Positions 10,801 to 24,500 of a stretch of 64,000 nucleotides of DNA are shown here, piece by piece (within the stretch, counting starts at the first letter, position 1; each line of letters begins with the position of its first letter). Location: positions 358,269,001 to 358,333,000 of the forward strand of contig NC_092333.1 of the NCBI RefSeq assembly GCF_046630445.1. Direction: 5' to 3'. Origin of the DNA: Rutidosis leptorrhynchoides (Eukaryota; Streptophyta; Magnoliopsida; Asterales; Asteraceae). The position numbers and the translations under genes were made by a program. The notes under the pieces are model-generated. The model was not told where the DNA came from. It did no database searches and was given only the letters and a program-made list of their open reading frames with translations.

Positions 10801-13800
10801 ATAGCAGAGAGAATGGTGCTTTGTAGATCTGGTGTAACTTCGGCTAATGTGTTATAGACAGCCAGAGTGGAGATGGCAGCCACCTCATCAGCATTAAAAC
10901 TGCTGGTTGAGGGGCGATCATTAGCAGCTAACATAGAAGTACCTCCGTGGGGTAGTGGAGGTGGAAGGTTAGAATCTGACTCATCACCATGATCAGCGTC
11001 ATTTTTACCTTCACCCGAAGGTTTAGAACCACTCGTATTCTTGTCAGCATCATTATTAGCATCATCAGTTAGATTCACTGGTTTGTCTTTGGAACCAGTC
11101 AGATTATCATGAGTGACTGGTCTACCCTTACTAGTACCTTTATCAGCATCACCATCAGATGAAGAAGATGATGAGGAAGAAGCTGATGAATCAGAAGGTA
11201 CTGGTGAATCAGGGACATTTTGCATAACAAATTTACCAGTAGCAGGATCTATGATAAACGTGAGAGGCCTCCATGTACCAGGCCATGGAGAAGCAGCTGG
11301 AGCCATACCAAAGTAGTGATAGTATGGCTGCTCATTAACTTGTTGTAGCATGGCCAACCTCTCATATATCTCTTCTCTTGCTGGTCGATCCAGCTGAGAT
11401 AATAGCTCAGTCAACTCCTCTTCTGGTAATTTGCTGGCTGAGACTATAGCACATTGGGGATCAATAGTCAACTGATCCACCAGCAAGGCAACTCTAGGAG
11501 TGATGGATGCTCCCCTATAGATGAAGTTAGGTACAACTTCATCAGGATCTAGTACCTGGCACACATATGGTTTCTTCTTAGCAGAAGCAGTAGCCTGAGA
11601 AGAGTTAGTGGTGGCAGTAGTAGAGGTACCAGCATCCATAGTGGGTTTCGTAAAACCAGTGACATGTGCAGAATAGGTAGCATTTGCTGCGATAAGCTCA
11701 TCAGTAAGCACCATGTCATCTTGGTCACTACCTATGATAATCTCCTCGGTAGAAGCAGTTGGAGAAGTAACAGTGGTAGTGCCAGAAATATCAACATCAA
11801 GAACCTCCTTAACAATATTACCAATGACCTTTTCAAGTGCAGGAGGAGGTTCCATTATCATCTCCTTAACCACTACAGAATCAGTGGTTAAAACAGCAAT
11901 ACCAGAGAGAGTTGGAGGAGTACCAGAAATATCAGCAGTAGCTGACTCCTCATTATCAGTAAGAAAAGTGGAACCAGCAACCACATTGTCTCCAGTAGAG
12001 CCAGCAGCAGTAGAAGCAACAGTACCAGTAGCAGTACCACCAGTAGCAAAAATGGAGAGCTCATCAGTAGAAGTAATAACATCCTTTTCTTGCTCCCCCT
12101 CTGCCTGTTCATCTACCCTGCTAAGAACTGAAACAAAAGAACATTTTATGTTAACAACTGTAGAACCAAATAAATTTGACTCAATAATTGCATCTGTTGT
12201 TGGTTTCTGGGGACAGACTGGTGATTTAGTCAGCCCTTCGATTAAGACAGAGTTAGGTGTCTGTAAGTACAGCTGTGACTCTGCTAACTCATTGGCAACA
12301 CATGTTGACCCAGATAGTGTAAGAGTTCTGGCTAGTAATGATGTAGGAGTGAGACTCTTAGCATGATCCATGTAACATTTAGGCTGTGCAGTGGCCTGAG
12401 CGGATTCAACACGATGAGGAACCAGCTCAAGACTACTTTAGGGGTAAGTTATGTTCTCTGCTGGTTGTACTGTCAGTAGAGGATTTTGCATTATGTTCAT
12501 TTTAGAAAAATGTGGAAGTGCCTGGTTAGAAGAATATGGGTTGCTACTCTTCTTAACAGTAGTTTTAAAACCAGTCAGCTTGGGAGTAAAGGTTGTGCCT
12601 TTAAGTCCACTTACATTTTTCAAGTCAGCAGTTAAAAGATTTTTAATTAAGTTAGAGATTTCTGCTGTTTGGTCTAGAGACGCACCAGGTTCCATAGCAG
12701 CTTTCTTTGCAGAAGCAGCAGTTGAGACTGGGGCAATCCCTCCTGTGGTTTGCTTGGAGCCAGCTTTAGCTCGTTTGGATTTGCCTGTTACCAAGAAATA
12801 GTTAAGCAACGGATTCCAATAATAGAAGTGGGTAGTCAGTATATAAGACTAGGGCTGTTCTTTATGATCAGAGAGCACTAGATTCTAATACAACTACTGC
12901 ATTACCAGTATGTGAGAAGGTGGATGTACTAGTTGAGGTAGCGGGCTTCTTCCTTTTAACAGCTCACTTTTGCTGAGGTCCCTCCCCCTCAGCTGGTGCA
13001 ACACTAGAGGCAGTCGTTGGGTTTACTCCACCCCGAGTAGCAAGATACTCGAGGATGCCTGGTGTTAAACCTGTATATGGAGCAGCAGGAGCATCTTTTG
13101 GCATTCCCCCTTATTTTGGAGGCAGGTTGAATAATTGATCAGCAATCTGCTGGTAAGCTTCACCCATCTCATTTTAAAAAACAAGGCTCAAGAACCTTGG
13201 AAAGGGGATTAGATGTGTTCGTTTGGGTGCAAGCACCATTTCCCTTAACCTGAGGTAGATCTCAGCTGCGTAGTCAATGTTCCTGTTGAATAGCAAACCA
13301 TGACCAATTTTGAGCTCAAAATCTGAGAACTGATCAAAACTACCGGACTTTTGGTTGATGCACTGGGTCAGCAGTCCAAAGAAGTAATACCATAGCGGTG
13401 GCATGTTCTTCCTTAGTGGTGTATGAGCAATTGGACCAGCATATCCAATCGTTTCTAGCACTTCCCTCCTGAAATCATCACTCGTTGGAGAATTAACAAA
13501 TGGACCATCGGGTAATTGAAGAGCACGACAGATGGCATCAACAGTGATCGAGCAGTGTAGGGTTTCAGTCACCATGCCACGAATACATGGAGCATCCTGT
13601 TGAGTGGTGGCCATGGTGGCAGTATACCAGAATCTTGCTAAACATGCCGGATAGAGACGGGAAGGAACTCCGGTGATGGATCTCGCCAAGGGGCAACGCC
13701 TAATGTAGTCGATCAAAGCCTCGTAGCCAATGTTGGCTTTAGACTTGGGAATTGAAAGAGCGTGTGTTGCATTGCCTCTCGATAGGCGAATCAATGCTTG

Positions 13801-13986
13801 ATCTGGTGCATTAGCAGCCTTGATCAGGTTGGGGTGAAGATTGAACAGTGGACCCTGTACAACTTGTTCCTTAATGACCGGTGGAGGGTGTTGTTCCGGT
13901 TGTTATGGTTCCACCGCTTGTTGTTGCTGTTGTTGTTCCTCTGGCTGATTCTCAGCAGGTGGTGATTGGTGTTGTTGTTCTGCCAT
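7801..13986 (-). pseudogene. Co1 ORF3 (env-position ORF), about 2,060 codons, broken
   Basis: A very long ORF lies after pol, from ATG at 13986 to TAG at 7803. The N-terminus is Gln-rich. Residues around 13794-13174 form a globular part with the 'YPRFLSL'-type ending (here 'IPFPRFLSLVF') that I know from plant 'putative transposon protein' ORFs of SIRE-like elements. The middle (12810-10560) is Thr/Ser/Ala-rich with acidic patches. Around 10250-9650 it is Lys/Arg-rich. The C-terminus (8640-7801) is a charged coiled coil with many Glu/Ala/Lys/Arg. The frame is cut by about a dozen stops (for example 13905, 13174, 12437, 10556, 9031, 8647, 7875), nearly all explained by CAA/CAG/CGA to a stop. 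There is a one-base shift near 9578 and another near 12870. I see no signal peptide or membrane anchor, so 'env' refers to position only. Confidence 0.75.
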
Positions 13987-14595
13987 TGAAGAAATGTTGA
14001 AGATGAATGTATGAAGTCTTTGAAGATTTGGGATTTGTAGAGAGAAGAGTGTGTATTTGAAAGGTAAATCAAAGAGTTAATAACCGAAGGTTATTATGTG
14101 GAATTGATCGCCTTATTTAACCTTTCAGATTGGTGGAAAAAGTGCAGGAGAGAGAAAATGGCAACTGTCATCTGCAGGCGCGTGGGTAGATATGACAGAC
14201 TGGCACATTTTCGAGGGGACACAGACTGTTGACATGACGTTTAATCATCTTGAGCACTCATACCTCCCATTAAGCATTAAATGCAGTAGTTTTCAATTCA
14301 ATTTGAAGTTAAAAACCATAAGATAAATTTTGTATTAAATATAAAAATTCTTTGTGACATTTAATATGTAATGAATTTAATTTTAAATCATTGGGAGTAA
14401 ATGAGTTTCAGATTTAAGGTATCATTAAGTATTGTGAGCTATTTATTATTTCATTTTGAACATTGAATAACCATGATATAAAAGACCTTGTTGTGCTGAC
14501 TGTTTGACATGTAGGCAGTAAGTGAAAGAAATTTGGACTTACTGGTTTGCCCTACATGTTGTAGAGCCAGCACACCAACAAAATTGCCTTTTATT
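13987..14595 (-). other. Spacer between Co1 pol and ORF3
   Basis: No reading frame or known motif is supported. It separates the pol stop (14596) from the ORF3 start (13986) and is AT-rich near 14290-14450. It may carry signals for expression of ORF3, but none is recognisable. Confidence 0.5.
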
Positions 14596-17500
14596 TTAAA
14601 GTTCAAGCATACCCAGCTCAGAGATGAGATAGTTAAAACGTTTCTCATCTAAGGGCTTTGTGAAAAGATCTGCTAACTGTTGGTCTATTGAAATAAAATG
14701 TAGCTCCACATCTCCTTTTTGAACATGATCTCTTATGAAATGATATCGAATGTCAATGTGTTTAGTTCTTGAATGCATCACATGATTGTTGGTAATAGCA
14801 ATAGAACTTGTGTTGTCACAGTAGATTGGAGTTTTTGTAACATGAACACCATAGTCCTTCAGCTAGCTTTGCATCCATAGTACTTGAGCAGTACAACCAC
14901 CACCAGAAACATATTCTGCCTCAGCTGTAGATGTGGACACAGTATTTTGCTTTTTGCTCATCCAGCTGACTAGCCTACCACCCAGTAATTGGCAACCACC
15001 AGTAGTACTTTTCCTGTCTATTTTACACCCTGCAAAGTCAGCATCTGAATACCTAATTAGCTCAAAATCCTGGTCTTTGGGATACCAAAGATCACATTTA
15101 GCAGTACCTTTCAGATACCTAAATATCCTTTTTACTGCTAGCAAGTGTGACTCTTTAGGATCAGCTTGATATCTGGCACATAGACATGTAGCAAACATAA
15201 TATCTGGTCTACTGGCTGTAAGATAAAGTAGGAATCCAATCATACCTCTATATTCAGTGATATTGACTGGTTCACCATTGGGATCAGCATCTATTTTAAT
15301 AGATGCTGCCATTGGGGTCCCTATATCTTTTAAACAGGTCAGACAAAATTTCTTTAACATATCTTTGATATATTTATCTTGACTTATAAAAATTCCATCA
15401 TCAAGTTGTTTAATTTGCAATCCTAAAAAGTATTACAAATCTCTTTGTAAGCTCATTTCATATGTCTTTGACATAAGTTTTGAAAAATCTTGACAATGTT
15501 TCTTATTTTTAGATCCATAAATAATATCATCCACATATATCTGTACCAGCAAGAGATCACCATCTATCTCTTTTGTGAACAGAGTGGTATCAATTGTTAC
15601 AACTTTAAAACCTATATCGGTGAGATACACATGAAGTGTCTCATACCATGCTCTTGGTGCGTGTTTGAGGCCATAAAGAGCTTTCTCTAGCTTGTAGACA
15701 TGGTCTGGATATTTACTGCTTACAAAACCAGGAGGCTGTTTGACATAAACTTCTTATTGCAGCTTCCTATTTAGAAATGCAGATTTAACATCCATCTGGG
15801 ATACCCTAAAGTTCATCTTAACAGCATATGCCAAGAACAATCTGATAGCTTCCATCCTAGCTACTGGAGCATATGTCTCTCCATAATCCAATCCTTCTTC
15901 CTGTTTGAAACCCTGAGCTACCAATCTAGCTTTGTTTCTGATTATAATCCGATCTTCATCCATCTTGTTCTTGAAAACCTACTTGGTACCAATGATCTTC
16001 TTAGTTTCATCATCATGTTTAGGTACCAATGTCCAAACCTTATTCCTATCAAACTGAGAGATTTGTTCTTGCATAGCTCCTGCCTAGCTTGAATCTTTGA
16101 TACCTTCATCAGGACATGTAGGTTCAATGGTAGATACAAAGTTTCCATGCATATAAAAGTTGATGGTTGCATGTCTTCTTGTTTTAACACCACTTGCCAG
16201 ATTACCAATAACTTGTTCAAATGGATGCTCCTTTATCCATCTAGTGTTATGAACAGGTGATTTTGTTGTGGAACACACAGCATCTTGATCGTCAGCTAGC
16301 TTAGAGGAATGAGCAGCAGTGGGAGACAGCTGTTCATTATGAGTGTAACCAGTACCAGCTTGAGATCCTTCAGAACCAGTAGACCTATGCTCCAATTATA
16401 AAACTTCAGTAGAGCCAGTAGGTCCACATAGTTTAGACACAGATGGAACAGAGTGTTCCATCTCATCATCAGAGAACCCAGCAACATGGATTGGTGAGGG
16501 ATTTGCTGCTGGTTCTTCTTCATCATCAAGAGCTTGCTGAGTTGGCTCTTCAAACAATAACTCCTAATCTTCTTGACCAGAAGATGAAATAGGGGCAGTT
16601 TCATCAAATGTAACATTAATGGATTATTCAAAATAGCCCCTTCTTTTATTGAAAACCCTATATACCTTTGACATGTTGGAATATCCCAAGAATATACCTT
16701 CATCAGCTTTAGCATTAAACTTGCCTAGCTAATCCCTATTGTTTAGAATGAAACAGGGAGTGCCAAATATCTGAAGAAATGAAATTGAGGGTCTTCTGCC
16801 TTTGAGAACTTCATAAGCAGTTTTCTGATGTCTTTTCACTATTAAAGATCTATTCTGGGTAAAACATGCAGTGTTCACAGCTTCTGCCCAATATGAATTT
16901 TTCAGCCCAGACTCAGCCCACATAGATCTTGCTGCTTCAATGAGAGTTCTGTTTCTTCTTTCTGCAATACCATTCTTTTGAGGTGTTCTCACAACAGAAA
17001 AGTTCTGTGAAATGCCTTTGTCAGCACAAAATTCTTCCAATGTTGCATTTTTGAATTCTGTACCATGATCACTTCTAAGCTGCTTCACCAGTTGCCCATT
17101 CAGTAGTTCCATTCTTTTGATAAAATTGATAATTTCATCAGCAACTTCACTCTTTTGCTTTAAAAAGAACACCCAAGTGTATCTGGAATATTCATCAACA
17201 ATCACCAGTGTATACTTTTTCCCTCTACAACTGGCTATATTAACAGGACCAAAAAGATCCATATGAAGAAGGTGAAATGGTTTCTCAACAGATGAAATCT
17301 GCTTTGATTTGAATGACGCATGGTGATGCTTCCCTTTTTCACATCGAGGCCATAATATGTCCTTCACATAAGACATTGTGGGTAGCCCAGACACTAAACT
17401 TTTACTAGATAACTTATGAATATCTTTGAAGTTGAGATGTGAGAGTCTCTTGTGCCATAACCACTTGAGGTTGTCTGCTGCCTTTGAATAAAAACAAGTA

Positions 17501-18253
17501 TCAGTTGTTGTGACTGCTGTGTTCATGTCAATTTGATACATGTTCTCATGTCTTTTTGCTGTCAGCAGTGGCTTCCCTATCTTATCAAAAATAGTGCCAA
17601 TCTTCCTTCTGAACTGGACTATCTTACTTTTGCTTGTCAGTTGGCTTATGCTGAGAAGATTATGTTTAAGCCCAACGACATATGCTACATTTGAAAATGT
17701 AACATTCCCATTTGTTAAAGTACCAAAACCCTTTGTGTAACCCAACGAATTATCTGCATATGATACAACTGGACCATCCTTTTCTTGATAGTCCATTAGC
17801 AGGGACTTACATCCGGTAATATGTCTCGAACAACCACTATCGAGATACCAGATTTGCTTGTTTTGAATGCCCTGCACAGTAGCTAAGAGATTAGTTCTTT
17901 TTGGGAACCCATCCAAGGATGAGTTCTGGAAGGGTCATCTTTGATGATCTCTTCCTGTCTGCTAGTTTTCTTGAAGAGGCAGCAGCAGATGAGGTTCGGG
18001 TTAGAGTACACCGGTTGGCTAAGTGAAACTTGCTGCCACATTTGTAGCATTTTCTCACATTCGGTATTGGTGACTGGTCATACACTTAGTAAATGGGTGC
18101 AGTAAGATCGGGTCTAATTTCAGATATGGCAGCTATGAGCTGGTCAAGCTTGACAGTCATTATCTTAGTGATAGATGACCAACCACTTGATTCCACAATT
18201 TGGTTCACTTTAGCTTTTCCCTTAAGGCCAACTTTCCTTTTAGAACCAGTACC
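14596..18253 (-). pseudogene. Co1 end of gag plus pol polyprotein, broken
   Basis: Copia pol in the minus strand. In order: a CCHC zinc knuckle (C-x2-C-x4-H-x4-C, 'CYKCGSKFHLANRC', near 18049-18008); aspartic protease 'LDSGCSRH' (near 17841); integrase zinc-binding region ('WHKRLSHLNF', then Cys residues); integrase core with 'HMDLFGP', 'RSDHGTEF' and 'NGIAERRNR'; reverse transcriptase with 'QMDVKSAFL' and the 'YVDD' catalytic motif near 15540; and RNase H ('TSTAEAEYV', 'LADLFTKPL'), ending at 14596. Stops at about 18090, 16727, 16560, 16396, 16083, 15980, 15752, 15432 and 14862 interrupt it; most derive from CAA or CAG. Between zinc knuckle and protease two frames overlap at 17891-17916, probably a one-base indel. 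The element is dead as a protein source. Confidence 0.9.
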
Positions 18254-18258
18254 ATAAT
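18254..18258. repeat. Target-site duplication of Gy2, left copy (ATAAT)
   Basis: ATAAT directly before the Gy2 end TGAAATGTCC. The same five bases follow the other end at 42289-42293. Five-base duplications are normal for gypsy insertion. Confidence 0.95.
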
Positions 18259-21200
18259 TGAAATGTCCTGTTCTTATTGATTAAAAACGTTCCATATTAA
18301 TTGATTTCGTTGCGAGGTTTTGACCTCTATATGAGACGTTTTTCAAAGACTGCATTCATTTTTAAAACAAACCATAACCTTTATTTCATAGATAAAGGTT
18401 TTAAAAAGCTTTACGTAGATTATCAAATAATGATAATCTAAAATATCCTGTTTACACACGACCATTACATAATGGTTTACAATACAAATATGTTACAACA
18501 AAATAAGTTTCTTGAATGCAGTTTTTACACAATATCATACAGGCATGGACTCCAAATCTCGTCCTTATTTAAGTATGCGATAGCGGAAGCTCTTAATAAT
18601 CACCTGAGAATAAACATGCTTAAAACGTCAACAAAAATGTGGGAGAGTTATAGGTTTAACCTATATATATCAAATCATAATAATAGACCACAAGATTTCA
18701 TATTTCAATACACATCCCATATATAGAGCTAAAAATCATTCATATGGTGAACACCTGGTAACCGACATTAACAAGATGCATATATAAGAATATCTACATC
18801 ATTCCGGGACACCCTTCGGATATGATATAAATTTCGAAGTACTAAATCATCTGGTACTTTGGATGGGGTTTGTTAGGCCCAATAGATCTATCTTTAGGAT
18901 TCGTGTCAATTAGGGTGTCTGTTCCCTAATTCTTAGATTACCAGACTTAATAAAAAGGGGCATATTCGATTTCGATAATTCAACCATAGAATGTAGTTTC
19001 ACGTACTTGTGTCTATTTTGTAAATCATTTATAAAACCTGCATGTATTCTCATCCCAAAAATATTAGATTTTAAAAGTGGGACTATAACTCACTTTCACA
19101 GATTTTTACTTCGTCGGGAAGTAAGACTTGGCCACTGGTTGATTCACGAACCTATAACAATATATACATATATATCAAAGTATGTTCAAAATATATTTAC
19201 AACACTTTTAATATATTTTGATGTTTTAAGTTTATTAAGTCAGCTGTCCTCGTTAGTAACCTACAACTAGTTGTCCACAGTTAGATGTACATAAATAAAT
19301 CGATAAATATTATCTTGAATCAATCCACGACCCAGTGTATACGTATCTCAGTATTGATCACAACTCAAACTATATATATTTTGGAATCAACCTCAACCCT
19401 GTATAGCTAACTCCAACATTCACATATAGAGTGTCTATGGTTGCTCCGAAATATATATAGATGTGTCGACATGGTAGGTCGAAACATTGTATACGTGTCT
19501 ATGGTATCTCAAGATTACATAATATACAATACAAGTTGATTAAGTTATGGTTGGAATAGATTTGTTACCAATTTTCACGTAGCTAAAATTATCCAATCTT
19601 GTTTTACCCATAACTTCTTCATTTTAAATCGTTTTGAGTGAATCAAATTTCTATGGTTTCATATTGAACTCTATTTTATGAATCTAAACAGAAAAAGTAT
19701 AGGTTTATAGTCGGAAAAATAAGTTACAAGTCGTTTTTGTAAAGGTAGTCATTTCAGTCGAAAGAACGACGTCTAGATGACCATTTTAGAAAACATACTT
19801 CCACTTTGAGTTTAACCATAATTTTTGGATATAGTTTCATATTCATAATAAAAATCATTTTCTCAGAATAACAACTTTTAAATCAAAGTTTATCATAGTT
19901 TTAATTAACTAACCCAAAACAGCCCGCGGTGTTACTACGACGGCGTAAATCCGGTTTTACGGTGTTTTTCGTGTTTTCAGGTTTTAAATCATTAAGTTAG
20001 CATATCATATAGATATAGAAAATGTGTTTAGTTGATTTTAAAAGTCAAGTTAGAAGGATTAAATTTTATTTGCGAACAAGTTTAGAATTAACTAAACTAT
20101 GTTCTAGTGATTACAAGTTTAAACCTTCGAATAAGATAGCTTTATATGTATGAATCGAATGATGTTATGAACATCATTACTACCTTAAGTTCCTTGGATA
20201 AACCTACTGGAAAAGAGAAAAATGGATTTAGCTTCAACGGATCCTTGGATGGCTCGAAGTTCTTGAAGCAGAATCATGACACGAAAACAAGTTCAAGTAA
20301 GATCATCACTTGAAATAAGATTGTTATAGTTATAGAAATTGAACCAAAGTTTGAATATGATTATTACCTTGTATTAGAATGATAACCTACTGTAAGAAAC
20401 AAAGATTTCTTGAGGTTGGATGATCACCTTACAAGATTGGAAGTGAGCTAGCAAACTTGAAAGTATTCTTAATTTTATGTAACTAGAACTTGTAGAATAC
20501 ATGAAGAACACTTAGAACTTGAAGATAGAACTTGAGAGAGATCAATTAGATGAATAAAATTGAAGAATGAAAGTGTTTGTAGGTGTTTTTGGTCGTTGGT
20601 GTATGGATTAGATATAAAGGATATGTAATTTTGTTTTCATGTAAATAAGTCATGAATGATTACTCATATTTTTATAATTTTATGAGATATTTCATGCTAG
20701 TTGCCAAATGATGGTTCCCACATGTGTTAGGTGACTCACATAGGCTACTAAGAGCTGATCATTAGAGTGTATATACCAATAGTACATACATCTAAAAGCT
20801 GTGTATTGTACGAGTACGAATACGGGTGCATACGAGTAGAATTGTTGATGAAACTGAACGAGGATGTAATTGTAAGCATTTTTGTTAAGTAGAAGTATTT
20901 TGATAAGTGTATTGAAGTCTTTCAAAAGTGTATAAATACATATTAAAACACTACATGTATATACATTTTAACTGAGTCGTTAAGTCATCGTTAGTCGTTA
21001 CATGTAAGTGTTGTTTTGAAACCTTTAGGTTAACGATCTTGTTAAATGTTGTTAACCCAATGTTTATAATATCAAATGAGATTTTAAATTATTATATTAT
21101 CATGTATGAATATCTATTAATATGATATATATACATTAAATGTCTTTACAACGATAATCGTTACATATATGTCTCGTTTAAAAATCATTAAGTTAGTAGT

Positions 21201-21490
21201 CTTGTTTTTACATATGTAGTTCATTGTTAATATACTTAATGATATGTTTACTTATCATAGTATCATGTTAACTATATATATATATCCATATATATGTCAT
21301 CATATAGTTTTTACAAGTTTTAACGTTCGTGAATCACCGGTCAACTTGGGTGGTCAATTGTCTATATGAAACATATTTCAATTAATCAAGTCTTAACAAG
21401 TTTGATTGCTTAACATGTTGGAAACATTTAATCATGTAAATATCAATCTTAATTAATATATATAAACATGGAAAAGTTCGGGTCACTACA
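18259..21490 (-). repeat. 3' LTR of Gy2 (3,232 bp)
   Basis: TG...CA bounded: minus strand TGTAGTGACCCGAACTTTTC at 21490 to ...GGACATTTCA at 18259. It adjoins the PPT at 21491. It contains the segment 19152-20183 that is missing from the Gy3 LTRs. Open frames in it (18472-18726, 19007-19270, 20692-20925) recur only because LTRs repeat, and I do not call them genes. Confidence 0.93.
19152..20183 (-). other. Putative leader intron in Gy2 3' LTR (1,032 bp)
   Basis: The minus strand reads 'aacttaag|GTAGTAATG ... TTGTTATAG|gttcgtgaatc'. The borders are GT and AG with exon-type AAG|GT and G flanks. In both Gy3 LTRs the flanks are joined exactly ('aacttaag|gttcgtgaatc' at 27591/27592 and 36336/36337). 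The region lies downstream of a TATA-like box, hence in the transcribed leader. An alternative is deletion between the AGGT present at both borders. Confidence 0.55.
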
Positions 21491-21510
21491 GTACCTACCC
21501 GTTAAATAAA
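21491..21510 (-). promoter_or_regulatory. 3' polypurine tract of Gy2
   Basis: The minus strand reads 'ttaacgggtaggtac' directly against the 3' LTR start at 21490, preceded by 'gggacgaaattta'. It is identical to the Gy3 tract at 35113-35127. Confidence 0.85.
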
Positions 21511-21525
21511 TTTCGTCCCGAAATT

Positions 21526-24500
21526 TTAAGCTGTTGAAGGTGTTGACGAATCTTCTGGAAATAGATGCGGGTATTTCTTCTTCATCTGATCTTCATGCTC
21601 CCAGGTGAACTCGGGTCCTCTACGAGCATTCCATCAAACCTTAACAATTGGTATCTTGTTTTGCTTAAGTCTTTTAACCTCACGATCCATTATTTCGACG
21701 GGTTCTTCGATGAATTGAAGTTTTTCGTTGATTTGGATTTCATCTAACGGAATAGTGAGATCTTCTTTAGCAAAACATTTCTTCAAATTCGAGACGTGGA
21801 AAGTGTTATGTACAGCCGCGAGTTGTTGAGGTAACTCAAGTCGGTAAGCTACTGGTCCGACACGATCAATAATCTTGAATGGTCCAATAATACCTTGGAT
21901 TTAATTTCCCTCGTTTACCAAATCGAACAACGTCTTTCCAAGGTGCAACTTTAAGCATGACCATCTCTCCAATTTCAAATTCTATATCTTTTCTTTTAAT
22001 GTCAGCGTAGCTCTTTTGTCGACTTTGGGCGGTTTTCAACCGTTATTGAATTTGGATGATCTTCTCGGTAGTTTCTTATATAATCTCCGGACCCGTAATC
22101 TGTCTATCCCCCACTTCACTCCAACAAATCGGAGACCTGCATTTTCTACCATAAAGTGCTTCAAACGGTGCCATCTCAATGCTTGAATGGTAGCTGTTGT
22201 TGTAGGAAAATTCTGCTAACGGTAGATGTCGATCCCAACTATTTCTGAAATCAATAACACATGCTCGTAGCATGTCTTCAAGCGTTTGTATTGTCCTTTC
22301 GCTCTGCCCATCAATTTGTGGATGATAGGCAGTACTCATGTCTACACGAGTTCCTAATGCTTGCTGTAATGTCTTCCAGAAGCTTGAAATAAATCTGCCA
22401 TCCCTATCAGAGATAATAGAGATTGGTATTCCATTTCTGGAGACGACTTCCTTCAAATACAGTCGTGCTAACTTCTCCATCTTGTCATCTTCTCTTATTG
22501 GCAGGAAGTGTGCTGATTTGGTGAGACGATCAACTATTACCCAAATAGTATCAAAACCACTTGCAGTCCTTGGCAATTTAGTGATGAAATCCATGGTAAT
22601 GTTTTCCCATTTCCATTCCGGGATTTCGGGTTGTTAAAGTAGACCTGATGGTTTCTGATGCTCAGCTTTGACCTTAGAACACGTCAAACATTCTCCTACG
22701 TATTTAGCAACATCGGCTTTCATACCCGGCCACCAAAAATGTTTCTTGAGATCCTTGTACATCTTCCCCGTTCCAGGATGTATTGAGTATCTGGTTTTAT
22801 GAGCTTCTCTAAGTACCATTTCTCTCATATCTCTAAATTTTGGTACCCAAATCCTTTCAGCCCTATACCGGGTTCCGTCTTCCCGAATATTAAGATGCTT
22901 CTCCGATCCTTTGGATATTTCATCCTTTAAATTTCCCTTTTTTAAAACTCCTTGTTGTGCCTCCTTTATTTGAGTAGTAAGGTTATTATGAATCATTATA
23001 TTCATAGATTTTACTCGAATGAGTTCTCTATCCTTCCTGCTCAAGGCATCGGCTACCACATTGGCCTTCCCCGGGTGGTAACGAAACTCAAAGTCGTAAT
23101 CATTCAATAATTCAATCCACCTACGCTGCCTCATATTCAGTTGTTTCTGATTAAATATGTGTTGAAGACTTTTGTGGTCGGTATATGTAATATTTTTGAC
23201 CCCATATAAGTAGTGCCTCCAAGTCTTTAATGCAAAAACAACCGCGCCTAATTCCAAATCATGCGTCGTATAATTTTGTTCGTGAATCTTCAATTGTCTA
23301 GACGCATAAGCAATCACCTTCGTTCGTTGCATTAATACACAACCGAGGCCTTGCTTTGATGCGTCACAATAAATCACAAAATCATCATTCCCTTCAGGCA
23401 ATGACAATATAGGTGCCGTAGTTAACTTTTTCTTCAATAACTGAAACGCTTTCTCTTGTTCATCATTCCATTCAAATTTCTTCCCTTTGTGCGTTAATGC
23501 AGTCAAGGGTTTTGCTATTCTGGAAAAGTCTTGGATGAACCTTCTGTAGTAACCAGCTAGTCCTAAAAACTGGCGTATGTGTTTCGGAGTTTTCGGGGTT
23601 TCCCACTTTTCAACAGTTTCTATCTTTGCCGAATCCACCTTAATACCTTCTTTGTTCACTATGTGACCGAGGAATTGAACTTCTTCCAACCAAAATGCAC
23701 ACTTTGAAAACTTAGCGTACAATTCTTCCTTCCTCAATACTTCTAACACCTTTCTCAAATGTTCACCGTGTTCTTGGTCATTCTTTGAGTAAATAAGTAT
23801 GTCATCAATGAAAACAATGACAAACTTGTCAAGGTATGGTCCACACACTCGGTTCATAAGGTCCATGAACACAGCTGGTGCATTAGTTAAACCAAACGGC
23901 ATGACCATAAACTCGTAATGACCGTAACGTGTTCTGAAAGCAGTCTTTGGAATATCATCTTCTTTCACCCGCATTTGATGATACCCGGAACGTAAGTCAA
24001 TCTTTGAATAAACAGACGAGCCTTGTAGTTGATCAAATAAGTCGTCGATTCTCAGTAGTGGGTAGCGGTTCTTGATGGTAAGTTTGTTCAACTCTCGGTA
24101 GTCGATACACAACCTGAATGTACCATCTTTCTTCTTGACAAACAAAACAGGATCTCCCCACGGTGATGTGCTTGGTCGAATGAAACCACTCTCTAAAAGT
24201 TCTTGTAATTGGATTTGCAGTTCTTTCATCTCCCTGGGTGCGAGTCTGTAGGGAGCATGAGCTATTAGTGTAGCTCCTGGTACAAGATCTATTTGAAATT
24301 CAATGGATCGATGTGGGGGTAATCCCGGTAATTCTTTCGGAAATACATCGGGAAATTCTTTTGCAATGGGAACATCATTGATGCTCTTTTCTTCAGTTTG
24401 TACTTTCTCGACGTGTGCTAGAACAGCATAGCAACCTTTTCTTATTAGTTTTTGTGCCTTCAAATTACTAATAAGATGTAGCTTCGTGTTGCCCTTTTCT

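Noticed and set aside
11713..12366. 217-codon open frame on the plus strand
   Set aside because: Antisense shadow of the Ser/Thr/Val-rich part of Co1 ORF3.
18472..18726. 84-codon ATG frame repeated in several LTRs
   Set aside because: It runs antisense to the element in the U5 end of the LTR; no motif, and it breaks in Gy4.
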